NCBI GenBank assembly: GCA_937907605.1
Contig: CALCYI010000031.1
Coordinates: 1-62,958 of the forward strand
Length of the DNA: 62,958 nucleotides
Direction of reading: 5' to 3'
From: an uncultured Clostridia bacterium
GTDB taxonomy: Bacteria > Bacillota > Clostridia > Oscillospirales > Acutalibacteraceae
The notes under the pieces are model-generated. The model searched no databases. It was not told where the DNA came from and saw only the letters and a program-made list of their open reading frames with translations. Both the position numbers and the translations under genes were made by a program. Below are positions 8,458 through 16,286 of the stretch, piece by piece; positions within the stretch are counted from its first letter, which is position 1; every line of letters starts with the position of its first letter.

Positions 8458-8606
8458 AGAGTGCTTTTGTGCATTTTATGTAGCGTATGGGCCCTGTGCG
8501 ACGGGATGCTACGAACCTTGTCAGGCGGGGAACCGAGCAGCAATAAGTGGACTATTCTGTGTGCCTCAGACAAGTCTGTACGTTACATAAAATGTATAAT
8601 GGCACT
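8458..8606 (+). ncRNA. ffs: Signal recognition particle RNA (4.5S/scRNA)
   Basis: The conserved domain IV is directly readable near 8520-8552: TCAGG, a CGG-GGAA-CCG tetraloop stem, then AGCAGC, the Ffh-binding hairpin. The two ends pair over a long stem (GTGC...CATTTTATGTA near 8461 with TACATAAAATG...GGCAC ending near 8605), and a T-rich stretch follows. An extra 5' hairpin (about 8480-8514, GTAGC pairing with GCTAC) resembles a reduced Alu domain. At about 150 nt it is intermediate between the small and Bacillus-type forms. Its position just upstream of dnaX is the usual Firmicutes arrangement. Confidence 0.92.
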
Positions 8607-8636
8607 TTTGTTAAGTAATGAGAAGGGGGTATGACA

Positions 8637-10298
8637 GTGTATCAGGTTTTATATCGTAAATACAGACCTAAAGTATTCAGTGACGTTTACGGTCAGGATC
8701 ATGTTACTTCAACTCTCCGAAATGAAATAAAGAATAACAGGATATCCCACGCTTATCTTTTTACGGGCTCAAGGGGAACGGGTAAGACCACCTGCGCAAA
8801 AATTCTTGCAAAGGCGGTAAACTGTGAAAACTCCCGCGACGGTGAGCCGTGTAATGAATGTGAGGTATGCCGCGGTCTTGAAAACGGCTCAATCTACGAC
8901 GTTGTGGAAATAGATGCCGCCTCGAATAACGGCGTTGACAATATCAGGGACTTGCGCGAGGAGGCCAATTATACCCCCTCACGAGGCAGGTACAGGGTTT
9001 ATATTATCGACGAGGTTCATATGCTCTCAACGGGCGCGTTCAACGCGCTTCTTAAAACCCTTGAGGAGCCGCCTGCCCACGTTATATTTATCCTCGCAAC
9101 TACCGAGGTGCATAAGCTCCCCGCGACTATTCTTTCGCGCTGTCAGCGCTTTGACTTTAAGCGTATTCAGCCCGAAACCATGGCGGTAAGGCTTAAGCAG
9201 GTAAGCGAATATGAGGGAATAACCCTTGACGACGACGCGGCGGTACTTATCGCAAGGATTGCAGACGGCGCTCTTCGCGACGGACTTTCGATACTTGACC
9301 AGTGCGCAGGAAGAAGCAAAACCGTAACGAGCGAGCTTATTTCCGAGGTCGCTGGGCTTGCGGGGCGTGAGGCGCTCTATGAGCTTTCCTCGTGTGTTTC
9401 GATGAACAATTCCAACAAGGCTATGAGCATTATAAGCTCTCTTTATCAGAACAGCTTTGATATGGAAAGGCTTTGCGTTGAGATGATTAATCATTTCAGA
9501 AACTTCCTCGTTGTAAAAACCGTAAGGAAGAGCAGGGAGCTCATTATCTGTACCGACGACGAGTATGAAACGATAAAGCAAGGTGCGGAGGCGTTCACGC
9601 TTGAGAGCATTATCTTTGCGCTTGATTTATTCCAGGAAACGCTCGTAAAAATTAAAGGCGGAGCGAGCCCGAGAATAGAGGTTGAAATGGCGTTCATCAG
9701 GCTTTGCGAGCCGAGGCTTGAAACCAATTCAGCCGCGCTTCTCGACAGAGTATCAAGGCTTGAAAGAGAAGTTAAAAAAGGCGTTAAGATTGCGGATGTT
9801 CCTGTAAATACGCCTGAACTGCCAAAGCCCGAGGCTCAGTCTGAGAGTGATTCTGAAAAAGAAACTCAGCCCGCTACAACTCCTGCAGCGGAGCCTGAGG
9901 TTAAGCCTCAGGAGGCTGCCGAGGAGCTGAAGCCACAGGAAACTCAGCCCGCTCCCGATTCTGCGCCAGCCGAGGTTCAGCAAAAGAAATTTGAAAACTG
10001 GGGCGACTTTATAGAAGAGCTCAGAAATCTTGATATAACCCTTTTCGGACTCCTCAACGACGCTAAGGGCTACATAAGGGGCGACGTTTTCCTTATCGAT
10101 AGCCCGAACCCGACGATTAAGGATTTCATTCAGAAGAATAATTCGGCAAGGACAATTAAGCAGGCGCTTTATAATATCACGGGCGAAAAATATAAGCTCG
10201 GACTGTTTAAACGTAAGGCTCAGGAGGGCGTAAAAAGGGATCCGCTTGAGGACTTAATCAGTAAAGCACAGGGCAGACTAAACGTGGACATTAAATAA
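8637..10298 (+). CDS. dnaX: DNA polymerase III subunit gamma/tau (clamp loader)
   Basis: 553-residue AAA+ clamp-loader subunit that loads the sliding clamp on primed DNA. The MYQVLYRKYRPKVF opening, Walker A GSRGTGKTT, a four-cysteine zinc site (CENSRDGEPCNECEVC) and the DEVHML Walker B are all present. Domain III ends near residue 365. A Pro/Glu/Ala-rich linker (about 380-465) then precedes a tau-type C-terminal domain. The start is GTG 8637: the AAGGGGG site at 8622-8628 is properly spaced for it, while the in-frame ATG at 8631 is too close. It heads the dnaX-ybaB-recR-smpB run. Confidence 0.95.
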   Translation: MYQVLYRKYRPKVFSDVYGQDHVTSTLRNEIKNNRISHAYLFTGSRGTGKTTCAKILAKAVNCENSRDGEPCNECEVCRGLENGSIYDVVEIDAASNNGVDNIRDLREEANYTPSRGRYRVYIIDEVHMLSTGAFNALLKTLEEPPAHVIFILATTEVHKLPATILSRCQRFDFKRIQPETMAVRLKQVSEYEGITLDDDAAVLIARIADGALRDGLSILDQCAGRSKTVTSELISEVAGLAGREALYELSSCVSMNNSNKAMSIISSLYQNSFDMERLCVEMINHFRNFLVVKTVRKSRELIICTDDEYETIKQGAEAFTLESIIFALDLFQETLVKIKGGASPRIEVEMAFIRLCEPRLETNSAALLDRVSRLEREVKKGVKIADVPVNTPELPKPEAQSESDSEKETQPATTPAAEPEVKPQEAAEELKPQETQPAPDSAPAEVQQKKFENWGDFIEELRNLDITLFGLLNDAKGYIRGDVFLIDSPNPTIKDFIQKNNSARTIKQALYNITGEKYKLGLFKRKAQEGVKRDPLEDLISKAQGRLNVDIK

Positions 10299-10310
10299 AG
10301 GAGAATACAT

Positions 10311-10655
10311 ATGAAAGCAAGACTTCCAAAGGGAATGGGCGGCGGCCCTCAGAATATGCAGGCTATGCTTAAGCAGGCTCAGAAAATGCAGGCTGATATT
10401 GAAGCAAAGAAGGCGGAGCTTGAGCAGAAGGAATACGTTGTATCCTCCGGCGGCGGTATGGTTGAGGTAACCGTACTCGGAAGCCACGAGGTTAAGGCAA
10501 TAGGCATTAATCCCGAGGTCGTTGACCCCGAAGACGTTGAAATGCTTGAGGATATGCTCGTAGCGGCGCTTAACGAGGCTAACCGCCGTATCGACGAGGA
10601 GAGCGAAAGAGAAATGGACGCTGTATCGGGCGGACTTAACATCCCCGGATTCTAA
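10311..10655 (+). CDS. ybaB: YbaB/EbfC-family nucleoid-associated protein
   Basis: 114-residue small DNA-binding protein that forms tweezer-like dimers on DNA. The family pattern is clear: a Met/Gln-rich N-terminal helix (MQAMLKQAQKMQADIEAKKAEL), the SSGGGMVEVTVLGSHEVKAI beta core, and the DVEMLEDMLVAALNEA helix. It starts 12 bases after dnaX with an AAAGGAG site, and the dnaX-ybaB-recR order is widely conserved, which argues for a role near recombination or fork repair. Confidence 0.95.
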   Translation: MKARLPKGMGGGPQNMQAMLKQAQKMQADIEAKKAELEQKEYVVSSGGGMVEVTVLGSHEVKAIGINPEVVDPEDVEMLEDMLVAALNEANRRIDEESEREMDAVSGGLNIPGF

Positions 10656-10670
10656 ATAATAAACCTATTT

Positions 10671-10719
10671 GGATCCCTTGTGTAAAGGGAGCCGGCACCG
10701 TTAGGTGTCTGAGGGATTG
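10671..10719 (+). repeat. Intergenic double-hairpin repeat-like element
   Basis: Two small hairpins in tandem: TCCCTT/AAGGGA (10674-10679 with 10685-10690), then GGCACC/GGTGTC (10694-10699 with 10704-10709), closed by GAGGGATTG, which can alternatively pair with the first arm. From memory, similar units recur between genes in many gut Clostridia. Only one copy is visible here. Confidence 0.45.
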
Positions 10720-10744
10720 AATTAACTATTAAGAGGTAAGCGTT

Positions 10745-11344
10745 ATGGCGTATAATCTTGCACCGCTTCAAAATTTAATAGACCAGTTTGAGCGTATGCA
10801 GGGTATCGGTCATAAAACCGCTCAGCGTATGGCGTTTTACGTGCTCGGACTATCGGATACGGAGGCGCAGTCCTTTGCGCAGGCGATTACCGACGCGCAT
10901 ACTAAGATAAAGCAGTGTAAGGTCTGCTGCGACCTTGCCGACGACGATTTATGCCCGATATGCAAGGCTGATAACAGGGATAAAAGCGTTATTTGCGTCG
11001 TAGAGGACCCGAGGGACGTCGCCGCTATTGAGCGTACGCACGAATATAAGGGGCTTTACCACGTGCTTCACGGCGTAATATCTCCGATGGATAATATAGG
11101 TCCCGACCAGATAAGAATTAAGGAGCTTATTGCAAGGCTCGGCAGCGGCGAGGTTGAGGAGGTCATTATGGCTACTAATCCTACCGTTGAGGGCGAAGCA
11201 ACGGCTATGTATATTTCCAGGCTTCTAAAGCCCATGGGTATCACCGTAAGCCGCCTTGCCTACGGCGTACCCGTCGGCGCTGACCTTGAATATGCGGACG
11301 AGGTAACTTTAACAAGAGCAATAGACGGCAGAAGCATAATTTAA
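10745..11344 (+). CDS. recR: Recombination mediator RecR
   Basis: 199-residue RecR, which with RecO/RecF helps load RecA at gaps. A helix-hairpin-helix head (GIGHKTAQRMAFYVL) is followed by the C4 zinc finger (residues 58-73, CKVCC...CPIC) and a Toprim domain beginning SVICVVEDPRDVAAIE. The TNPTVEGEATAMYISRLL segment is typical. It is the full normal length. An AGAGGTAAG site precedes the ATG. Confidence 0.96.
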   Translation: MAYNLAPLQNLIDQFERMQGIGHKTAQRMAFYVLGLSDTEAQSFAQAITDAHTKIKQCKVCCDLADDDLCPICKADNRDKSVICVVEDPRDVAAIERTHEYKGLYHVLHGVISPMDNIGPDQIRIKELIARLGSGEVEEVIMATNPTVEGEATAMYISRLLKPMGITVSRLAYGVPVGADLEYADEVTLTRAIDGRSII

Positions 11345-11362
11345 CTTTTGGAGGTGATAGGC

Positions 11363-11821
11363 TTGGCTGAGGAAAAGCAGGTAATAGCAAGAAACAAAAA
11401 AGCCTATCACGACTATTTTGTTCTTGAAACCTATGAGGCAGGCATAGAGCTTTACGGCACGGAGATTAAGTCAATAAGAGCGGGAAAGGTAAACCTAAAG
11501 GACTCCTTCTGCTCGGTCGACGGAGGAGAGATGTTTGCAATCGGTATGCACATTTCACCCTACGAGCAGGGAAACCGATTTAACCGTGACCCTCTGAGGA
11601 AAAAGCGCCTGCTGCTTCATAAGCGGGAAATTATGAAGCTCTTCGGCGAATCACAGCAGCAGGGACTTTCGATAGTCCCGCTTGAGCTTTATCTTACCAA
11701 AGGCAGAGCGAAGCTTATGATAGGGCTCTGCAAGGGTAAAAAGCTCTATGATAAGCGCGCAACTGAAGCAAAGAAAACCGCTCAGCGCACAATCGAGCGT
11801 GAGTTTAAAGAACGCTACTGA
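11363..11821 (+). CDS. smpB: SsrA-binding protein SmpB
   Basis: 152-residue partner of tmRNA in trans-translation. Family signatures are the ARNKKAYHDYFVLETYEAGIEL opening, GTEIKSIRAGKVNLKDSF and the basic C-terminal tail KKLYDKRATEAKKTAQR that folds in the decoding centre. The start is TTG 11363, with GGAGGTGAT correctly spaced; a further upstream TTG lies inside that binding site. The tmRNA gene follows 189 bases downstream, so effector RNA and protein are adjacent. Confidence 0.94.
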   Translation: MAEEKQVIARNKKAYHDYFVLETYEAGIELYGTEIKSIRAGKVNLKDSFCSVDGGEMFAIGMHISPYEQGNRFNRDPLRKKRLLLHKREIMKLFGESQQQGLSIVPLELYLTKGRAKLMIGLCKGKKLYDKRATEAKKTAQRTIEREFKERY

Positions 11822-11829
11822 TAAATATA

Positions 11830-11934
11830 CCGACCGAAAAGCAGCTTTGATTTTTTTAGATTGATTTTACCGCGACAGATACTTGTACTGTGGTTATTTC
11901 CGACAAAAAAGCAGCTTTGCGAAATTTCGGTCGG
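11830..11934 (+). repeat. Direct and inverted repeats between smpB and tmRNA
   Basis: Two 20-bp direct repeats (11830-11849 and 11900-11919) match at 18 positions. An enclosing 10-bp inverted repeat runs CCGACCGAAA (11830-11839) to TTTCGGTCGG (11925-11934). The first repeat copy is followed by a run of T, so it may act as a weak terminator. No gene is visible in this spacer. Confidence 0.5.
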
Positions 11935-12010
11935 AAGAGGAGTGACGACGGAGTGATTTTTAGAAAAATGCGCAGCGTTTTTCTTCAATCACAAAGCCGC
12001 CTAACGACGC

Positions 12011-12362
12011 GGGGACGAAAGGCTTTCGACAGGGTTGTTGAACCTTGGTCAGCGGGTAGAGGAGTTGCAACTCTTTAAAAGTAACACCTTAAAATTAACT
12101 GACAACAATAGTACAGTTCTTAAGGCTGCGTAAGCGCGCCTTCGTTCTTATTTAGCAGTGCCGCGGGCTTTATAAGGGCGTCGACTTAGCGGCGAACATG
12201 AACAGGGGGAGCGTCCCGACTCCTGTCAGGTATAAGGGACTACCGTAGCTCAGAGGCTGTCCGCCGCCGCTGAGTGAGGGGAAGCCTAAACGACGGACTA
12301 CACCCGTAGAGCCCTTGGCAAGATGATTTTGGACGCGGGTTCAATTCCCGCCGTCTCCACCA
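12011..12362 (+). ncRNA. ssrA: Transfer-messenger RNA (tmRNA)
   Basis: 352-nt tmRNA that rescues stalled ribosomes with SmpB. The 5' end GGGGACG pairs with CGTCTCC at the 3' end; TTTCGACAGGG lies just inside the 5' end, and a T-arm with GGGTTCAATTCCC is followed by encoded ACCA. The tag frame ends at the TAA at 12131-12133, reading approximately (K)LTDNNSTVLKAA; the exact resume codon is uncertain. The tag end LKAA differs from the usual ALAA. Pseudoknot-like stems fill the 3' half. A strong terminator follows directly. Confidence 0.95.
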
Positions 12363-12366
12363 AAAA

Positions 12367-12400
12367 ACGGAGCATACCCTTGCGGTATGCTCCGTTTTTT
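12367..12400 (+). terminator. tmRNA terminator
   Basis: A 12-bp perfect stem (12367-12378 with 12384-12395) with a 5-nt loop is followed by TTTTT. Confidence 0.95.
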
Positions 12401-12407
12401 ATATAAT

Positions 12408-12557
12408 GCGGGAATTGAAACGAACTCCAAATTTTTCGTGCAGCTTGCTGCTGGGAAAATTTGGGAGAACAGTCCGGTGGACTGTTCGATAGCTGAGAAG
12501 AGATTCTCGCCGTCTCCACCAAAAAAATATAATACGCCCTCGCGGCGTGTTATTTTT
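12408..12557 (+). repeat. Duplicated tmRNA tail with hairpin-rich insert and second terminator
   Basis: Positions 12503-12526 repeat the tmRNA 3' end plus its A-run (12344-12367) with one mismatch. Between the two copies, 12408-12419 is an exact inverted copy of the T-arm segment 12340-12351. Three hairpins follow: CTCCAAATTTT with AAAATTTGGGAG, GAACAGTCC with GGACTGTTC, and GAGAA with TTCTC. A new terminator stem (12531-12538 with 12544-12551) follows the second tail. It resembles a decayed integration footprint or a miniature repeat. Confidence 0.6.
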
Positions 12558-12581
12558 CTATAATTGCTTATAAAAAAATTA

Positions 12582-12612
12582 CTCCCTGCACATAATATTG
12601 CGGGGAGCTTTT
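12582..12612 (+). terminator. Terminator-like hairpin upstream of sigG
   Basis: An 8-bp stem (12582-12589 with 12600-12607) with a 10-nt loop is followed by CTTTTT. It is the third consecutive terminator-like structure between tmRNA and sigG. Confidence 0.6.
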
Positions 12613-12642
12613 TCTGTACATAAAAATTAAAGGAATGATTAT

Positions 12643-13413
12643 GTGCAGTATTGGGGAAAGGTCGAAATTTGCGGGATTAACACTAATGAGCTTGAGGTGC
12701 TGTCCGAGGAGGAAAAAAGCGAGCTGCTCCTCAAAGCAAAGACGGGCGATATGAAGGCTCGAAATAGACTGGTTGAGGGTAATTTAAGGCTCGTACTCTC
12801 GGTAATTCAGCGCTTTGCAGGCAGATGCGACAGTATGGACGATTTGTTTCAGGTCGGCGTTATCGGGCTGATTAAGGCTATTGATAACTTCAATACTGAT
12901 TTGAACGTTAAGTTTTCAACCTACGCCGTGCCTATGTGCATCGGAGAGATACGAAGATACCTTCGCGACGATAACCCCGTGCGCGTATCCCGCTCTATGA
13001 GGGACACTGCGTACAGAGCTATGCAGGTAAAGGAAAAGCTCACAAATGAAAAGGGGAAAGAGCCCACCGTTGAGGAAATCGCAAAGGAGCTCGGTATGAA
13101 AAAGAGCGACGTGGTAATCGCGCTTGAGGCGATAGTGGAGCCGCTATCGCTTTATGAACCCGTATACAACGATTCGGGCGATACTATTTTTGTTATGGAC
13201 CAGCTCGGCGACAATAATTCGGATAACGACTGGGTCGACGAAATAATGATAAAGGACGAGCTTAAAAAGCTCAGTAAAAGGGAAAACAGAATACTCTATC
13301 TCCGCTTTATGCAGGGTAAAACCCAGATGGAAACTGCCGAGGAAATCGGAATATCTCAGGCGCAGGTCAGCCGTATTGAAAAGAACGTGATTAACCGCCT
13401 AAAAAGAAACTAA
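12643..13413 (+). CDS. sigG: Forespore sporulation sigma factor SigG
   Basis: 256-residue sigma-70 factor of the SigF/SigG group. The N-terminal VEICG motif (residues 7-11), bound by the Gin anti-sigma factor in Bacillus SigG, favours SigG over SigF. Region 2 (LVEGNLRLVLSVIQRF...DLFQVGVIGLIKAIDNF...FSTYAVPMCIGEIRRYLRDD), region 3 and region 4 (RENRILYLRFMQGKTQMETAEEIGISQAQVSRIEK) are complete. SigG directs late forespore transcription. The start is GTG 12643, with AAAGGA 8 nt upstream; the ATG at 12641 is in another, short frame. No spoIIGA or sigE precedes it, unlike in Bacillus. Confidence 0.9.
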   Translation: MQYWGKVEICGINTNELEVLSEEEKSELLLKAKTGDMKARNRLVEGNLRLVLSVIQRFAGRCDSMDDLFQVGVIGLIKAIDNFNTDLNVKFSTYAVPMCIGEIRRYLRDDNPVRVSRSMRDTAYRAMQVKEKLTNEKGKEPTVEEIAKELGMKKSDVVIALEAIVEPLSLYEPVYNDSGDTIFVMDQLGDNNSDNDWVDEIMIKDELKKLSKRENRILYLRFMQGKTQMETAEEIGISQAQVSRIEKNVINRLKRN

Positions 13414-13433
13414 TTATTTAAATATTTATATTA

Positions 13434-13485
13434 TTGAAAAGCGCCTTTTTGTTTGCTATAATGATTATAGAAAACAAAGGCGCTT
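13434..13485 (+). promoter_or_regulatory. Promoter spanned by a long inverted repeat
   Basis: TTGAAA (13434-13439), 17-nt spacer, TATAAT (13457-13462). AAGCGCCTTT (13439-13448) and AAAGGCGCTT (13476-13485) are inverted arms, extendable with GTTT/AAAC and a 2-nt bulge, that bracket the -10 and start site. It may be an operator, or the sigG terminator sharing space with the next promoter. Confidence 0.65.
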
Positions 13486-13513
13486 ATTTATCAGTGATAC
13501 TGAGGAGTATTTT

Positions 13514-14713
13514 ATGAAAGATTTAAAGCATTTATTCTATTTTGAAAATCTGCTGCAGGAGGCTAATAACGAGCTCGTGCAGCAGGCTAAAAGGGACGGT
13601 AAGCTCTGCCTTGCCTATACCTGTTATCATATTCCGGAGGTGCTGCTTAACCTTCCCGGCTGTTTTTCGACTCGTCTGCGCGCGCCGCGAACGGGTTCGC
13701 TGGATATTTCTACCTACTATATGAGCTCCTTCCTCTGCGGCTTTTCCAAGGCGCTGGTGGAGCGCGGAATTGAGGGCGGCTATCATCATCTTGACGCGCT
13801 CTTCGGCTCCGAGACCTGCTCACAGATGAACCGTGCCTATGAGCATTTTGAGCTGCTTCACCTCGTTGATAATGAAAAGTTTTTTGTGACTATTTCGGAT
13901 ATCCCGTTTAAGATTATGCCGCACACCGTACGCCACTATACCCGTCAGATGCAGGAGAAGGTGCTCGATAAGCTTCATGAGGTTTACGGCGTTGATATCA
14001 GCGAAGAAGCTATGAGAAAGGCTGTTGAGGAGCATAACGAGGTATGCCGATTGATTACCGAAATCGGAGAGTACAGAAAAGAGGAAAACCCGCGTATAAC
14101 GGGCTATGAATATCATATACTCAATCTGATTACATACTGCTGTCCTAAATATCTGATTATTGATAAGCTGAGAGAAACGGCTGAGGAGCTTAAAACAAGA
14201 CAGCCCGATGCCAAGAAGAATTACCGCGCAAAGATTGTTGTTGTAGGCTCGGAGATGGACGACCCTGATTTTACGAAGCTGATTGAGGAGAGCGGCGCCC
14301 TTGTCGTTGCAGACCGCTACTGCTTCGGCGCTCTGCCGGGCAGGGAGGAAATTCATCTAACCGACGAGCCCAACGTGCTTGAGCAGATTATTCTTCATTA
14401 TATGAAAACCTGTCAGTGTCCGCGCTATATGGCGCAGGATAAGGTGCAGAGCCGCCGCGAGTATGTACGTCAGCTTGTTGAGGATTACCATGCCGACGGC
14501 GTGCTTTATGAACAACTTAAATTCTGTGAATACTGGGGCTATGAGCGCGCTCTTGCTTCCCACGTCGTTACCAATGATTACGGTATTCCTTCTGTCTGCG
14601 TTGACCGTCAGTATATGGCGAGCGCGTCGGGACAGCTCAGGACGAGGGTTCAGGCGTTCGTTGAAAGCCTGGAAATTAAGAAAATCCAAAAGGGAAAGGA
14701 GAACGCACAATGA
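13514..14713 (+). CDS. 2-hydroxyacyl-CoA dehydratase / benzoyl-CoA reductase family subunit (first)
   Basis: 399-residue subunit of the HgdB/BcrB-C (D-component) family, which bind a [4Fe-4S] cluster and catalyse radical dehydration of 2-hydroxyacyl-CoA or related reductions. Family features are the LAYTCYHIPEVLL opening, GSETCSQM, CQCPRYMAQ and the LKFCEYWGYERA segment near the C-terminus that carries cluster or active-site cysteines. The start ATG follows GAGGAG. It overlaps the next gene by 4 bases (ATGA). The ATP-driven activator (HgdC type) needed by known dehydratases is not in this window. The substrate cannot be deduced; the pair may be an uncharacterised subgroup. Confidence 0.8.
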   Translation: MKDLKHLFYFENLLQEANNELVQQAKRDGKLCLAYTCYHIPEVLLNLPGCFSTRLRAPRTGSLDISTYYMSSFLCGFSKALVERGIEGGYHHLDALFGSETCSQMNRAYEHFELLHLVDNEKFFVTISDIPFKIMPHTVRHYTRQMQEKVLDKLHEVYGVDISEEAMRKAVEEHNEVCRLITEIGEYRKEENPRITGYEYHILNLITYCCPKYLIIDKLRETAEELKTRQPDAKKNYRAKIVVVGSEMDDPDFTKLIEESGALVVADRYCFGALPGREEIHLTDEPNVLEQIILHYMKTCQCPRYMAQDKVQSRREYVRQLVEDYHADGVLYEQLKFCEYWGYERALASHVVTNDYGIPSVCVDRQYMASASGQLRTRVQAFVESLEIKKIQKGKENAQ

Positions 14714-16269
14714 GTTTAAAAAGCATATGGCGCAACGAGCCGAGTAATCTCGGCAAGCTGCATAAGGATAAAACCGGTATCTTAATACACAGAGAATGGC
14801 GCGGTATCTCCGATACTCTTTATGATTATTTCCGCTGGCTTATAACCTGGAAGGATATAATTGTAATGACGCTCAAGACTCCTATTTCTACGATAAAGGG
14901 AATTTGGAACTATCGCTGGATGGCGAGCTATCTCAGCGCGCCCGCATGGGTTGACAGACATACCGAGGGGCTTCGCGGTCCTCAGCTTCGTATTACCCAC
15001 TTACATATGAATATGCTCGTAAAGCCCACGACGGACCTTATTAATTTCCTTCTGGCGAACGACCGTCATTTTCATAAGAATCCTAAATGGGCGGATAAAA
15101 TCGTCAACGTTGACGAGATTTTCTCCTCGGAATTTATCGCGGGCTTCCCGAATTTAAGGGATAACCACGTTACTACAATCCCGATTTTCTTAACCTCCAT
15201 GGTTGACCAGAATATTACGCCGCCCTATCTCGATATTACGGAAAGCTACGGCGTTCCTGCAGACGTATGTCCGCTTCCGTCTGCCGAGGCGGGCGTTGCA
15301 ATTAACGACGACTATCCGCTCGTCGGAAAATGCTCGCTGACCTGTAATATGCCCTGCGACGGCTCAATTATGAATTCCTCGTACATTGACCGAAGGTTCA
15401 ATATTCCGACTCAGGTTATCAACGTACCGCTTCGCTATAACGGCGAGGACGTACAGGAATATGCCGTTGAAGAGGTCAAGTCTGCAATCTCCTTCGTTGA
15501 GGAACAGACAGGCGAGAAGTGGGATTGGGACGCTTTCTTTACCGCGATGAAAACTTATAATAAACAGACTGAGTACGAGGTACAGAAGTGGGAGGTTAAT
15601 AAGACCGATTATCCCCAGATGACAGGCGCGACCTTCTGGCTTTACCGACTGTTTTATTTCCATATTTCAGGCGGTATGGACCCGCGCTTCCTTAAGGTCG
15701 ATAAAAAGGTTAACCGCCTTATGCTCAACGCCTATGAGAATAAGGTTAAATGCTCTAAGGAAATGCGCCACAGGGCTATCGTATGGTCCTGTCCTGCAAA
15801 CTATTATACAAGCCTTGCCAACTGGCTTGAAAACTGCTGGGGCGTTAACGTCGTAATGGATATGGAAACGATGATTTCATATTATATGTACGACACTGAG
15901 GACAAGGAAAAGGCGCTTGCAACCTTCGCTAAAACCCTTCAGCGTACGACAATGCGTAAGCATACTAAGGGCGGCTATCAGAACGTTGTTGACGAGCTTT
16001 GGCGTATTGTTGAGGAATTCAACGCCGATATGGTTATAATGTATGACCAGATTTCCTGTAAGGGAATGGACGGCTTGCTCGGTATTTTTGACGATCAGGC
16101 GAGGGAGAGAAACGTGCACTTTATCTGGGTTCCGCAGGATCTGATGGACCCGCGTACGATTTCACGCCGTGATATGCGTGAGAATATCAATAAGTATATG
16201 ACAACCGTTCTTCACGAGGAGCCCGTTGATCCGACTCTCGTAGAATTTGACGATACATTAGCCTGGTAG
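14710..16269 (+). CDS. 2-hydroxyacyl-CoA dehydratase family subunit (second, long)
   Basis: 519-residue partner subunit of the same family. Cysteine-bearing signatures include ADVCPLPSAEAG, KCSLTCNMPCDGS, VWSCPANYY and QISCKGMDGLLG. It is longer than typical HgdA or HgdB subunits (about 400-480 residues), mostly through an N-terminal section of about 80 residues. It starts within the stop codon of the preceding gene after a GGAGAA site, so the two are translationally coupled and probably form a heterodimer. The downstream 55-residue membrane protein is in the same transcript. Confidence 0.78.
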   Translation: MSLKSIWRNEPSNLGKLHKDKTGILIHREWRGISDTLYDYFRWLITWKDIIVMTLKTPISTIKGIWNYRWMASYLSAPAWVDRHTEGLRGPQLRITHLHMNMLVKPTTDLINFLLANDRHFHKNPKWADKIVNVDEIFSSEFIAGFPNLRDNHVTTIPIFLTSMVDQNITPPYLDITESYGVPADVCPLPSAEAGVAINDDYPLVGKCSLTCNMPCDGSIMNSSYIDRRFNIPTQVINVPLRYNGEDVQEYAVEEVKSAISFVEEQTGEKWDWDAFFTAMKTYNKQTEYEVQKWEVNKTDYPQMTGATFWLYRLFYFHISGGMDPRFLKVDKKVNRLMLNAYENKVKCSKEMRHRAIVWSCPANYYTSLANWLENCWGVNVVMDMETMISYYMYDTEDKEKALATFAKTLQRTTMRKHTKGGYQNVVDELWRIVEEFNADMVIMYDQISCKGMDGLLGIFDDQARERNVHFIWVPQDLMDPRTISRRDMRENINKYMTTVLHEEPVDPTLVEFDDTLAW

Positions 16270-16286
16270 CATAAGGAGGACTTACA

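Noticed and set aside
9771..9800. A6G run in dnaX as a programmed frameshift site giving gamma
   Set aside because: The run lies after domain III and the -1 frame stops a few codons later, but the codons are GTT AAA AAA GGC. The heptamer is out of phase for tandem slippage and no stimulatory stem is obvious. Only transcriptional slippage would remain, and six A are short for that.
12298..12522. Minus-strand open frame covering the tmRNA 3' end (contains VETAGIEPAS)
   Set aside because: It is the antisense of the tmRNA T-arm and terminator. Such ETAGIEPAS-type peptides are a known artefact of translating these RNAs, and no ribosome site is present.
12641..12751. ATG start two bases before the sigG GTG
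   Set aside because: It opens a different frame of 36 codons; the GTG frame carries the full SigG sequence.
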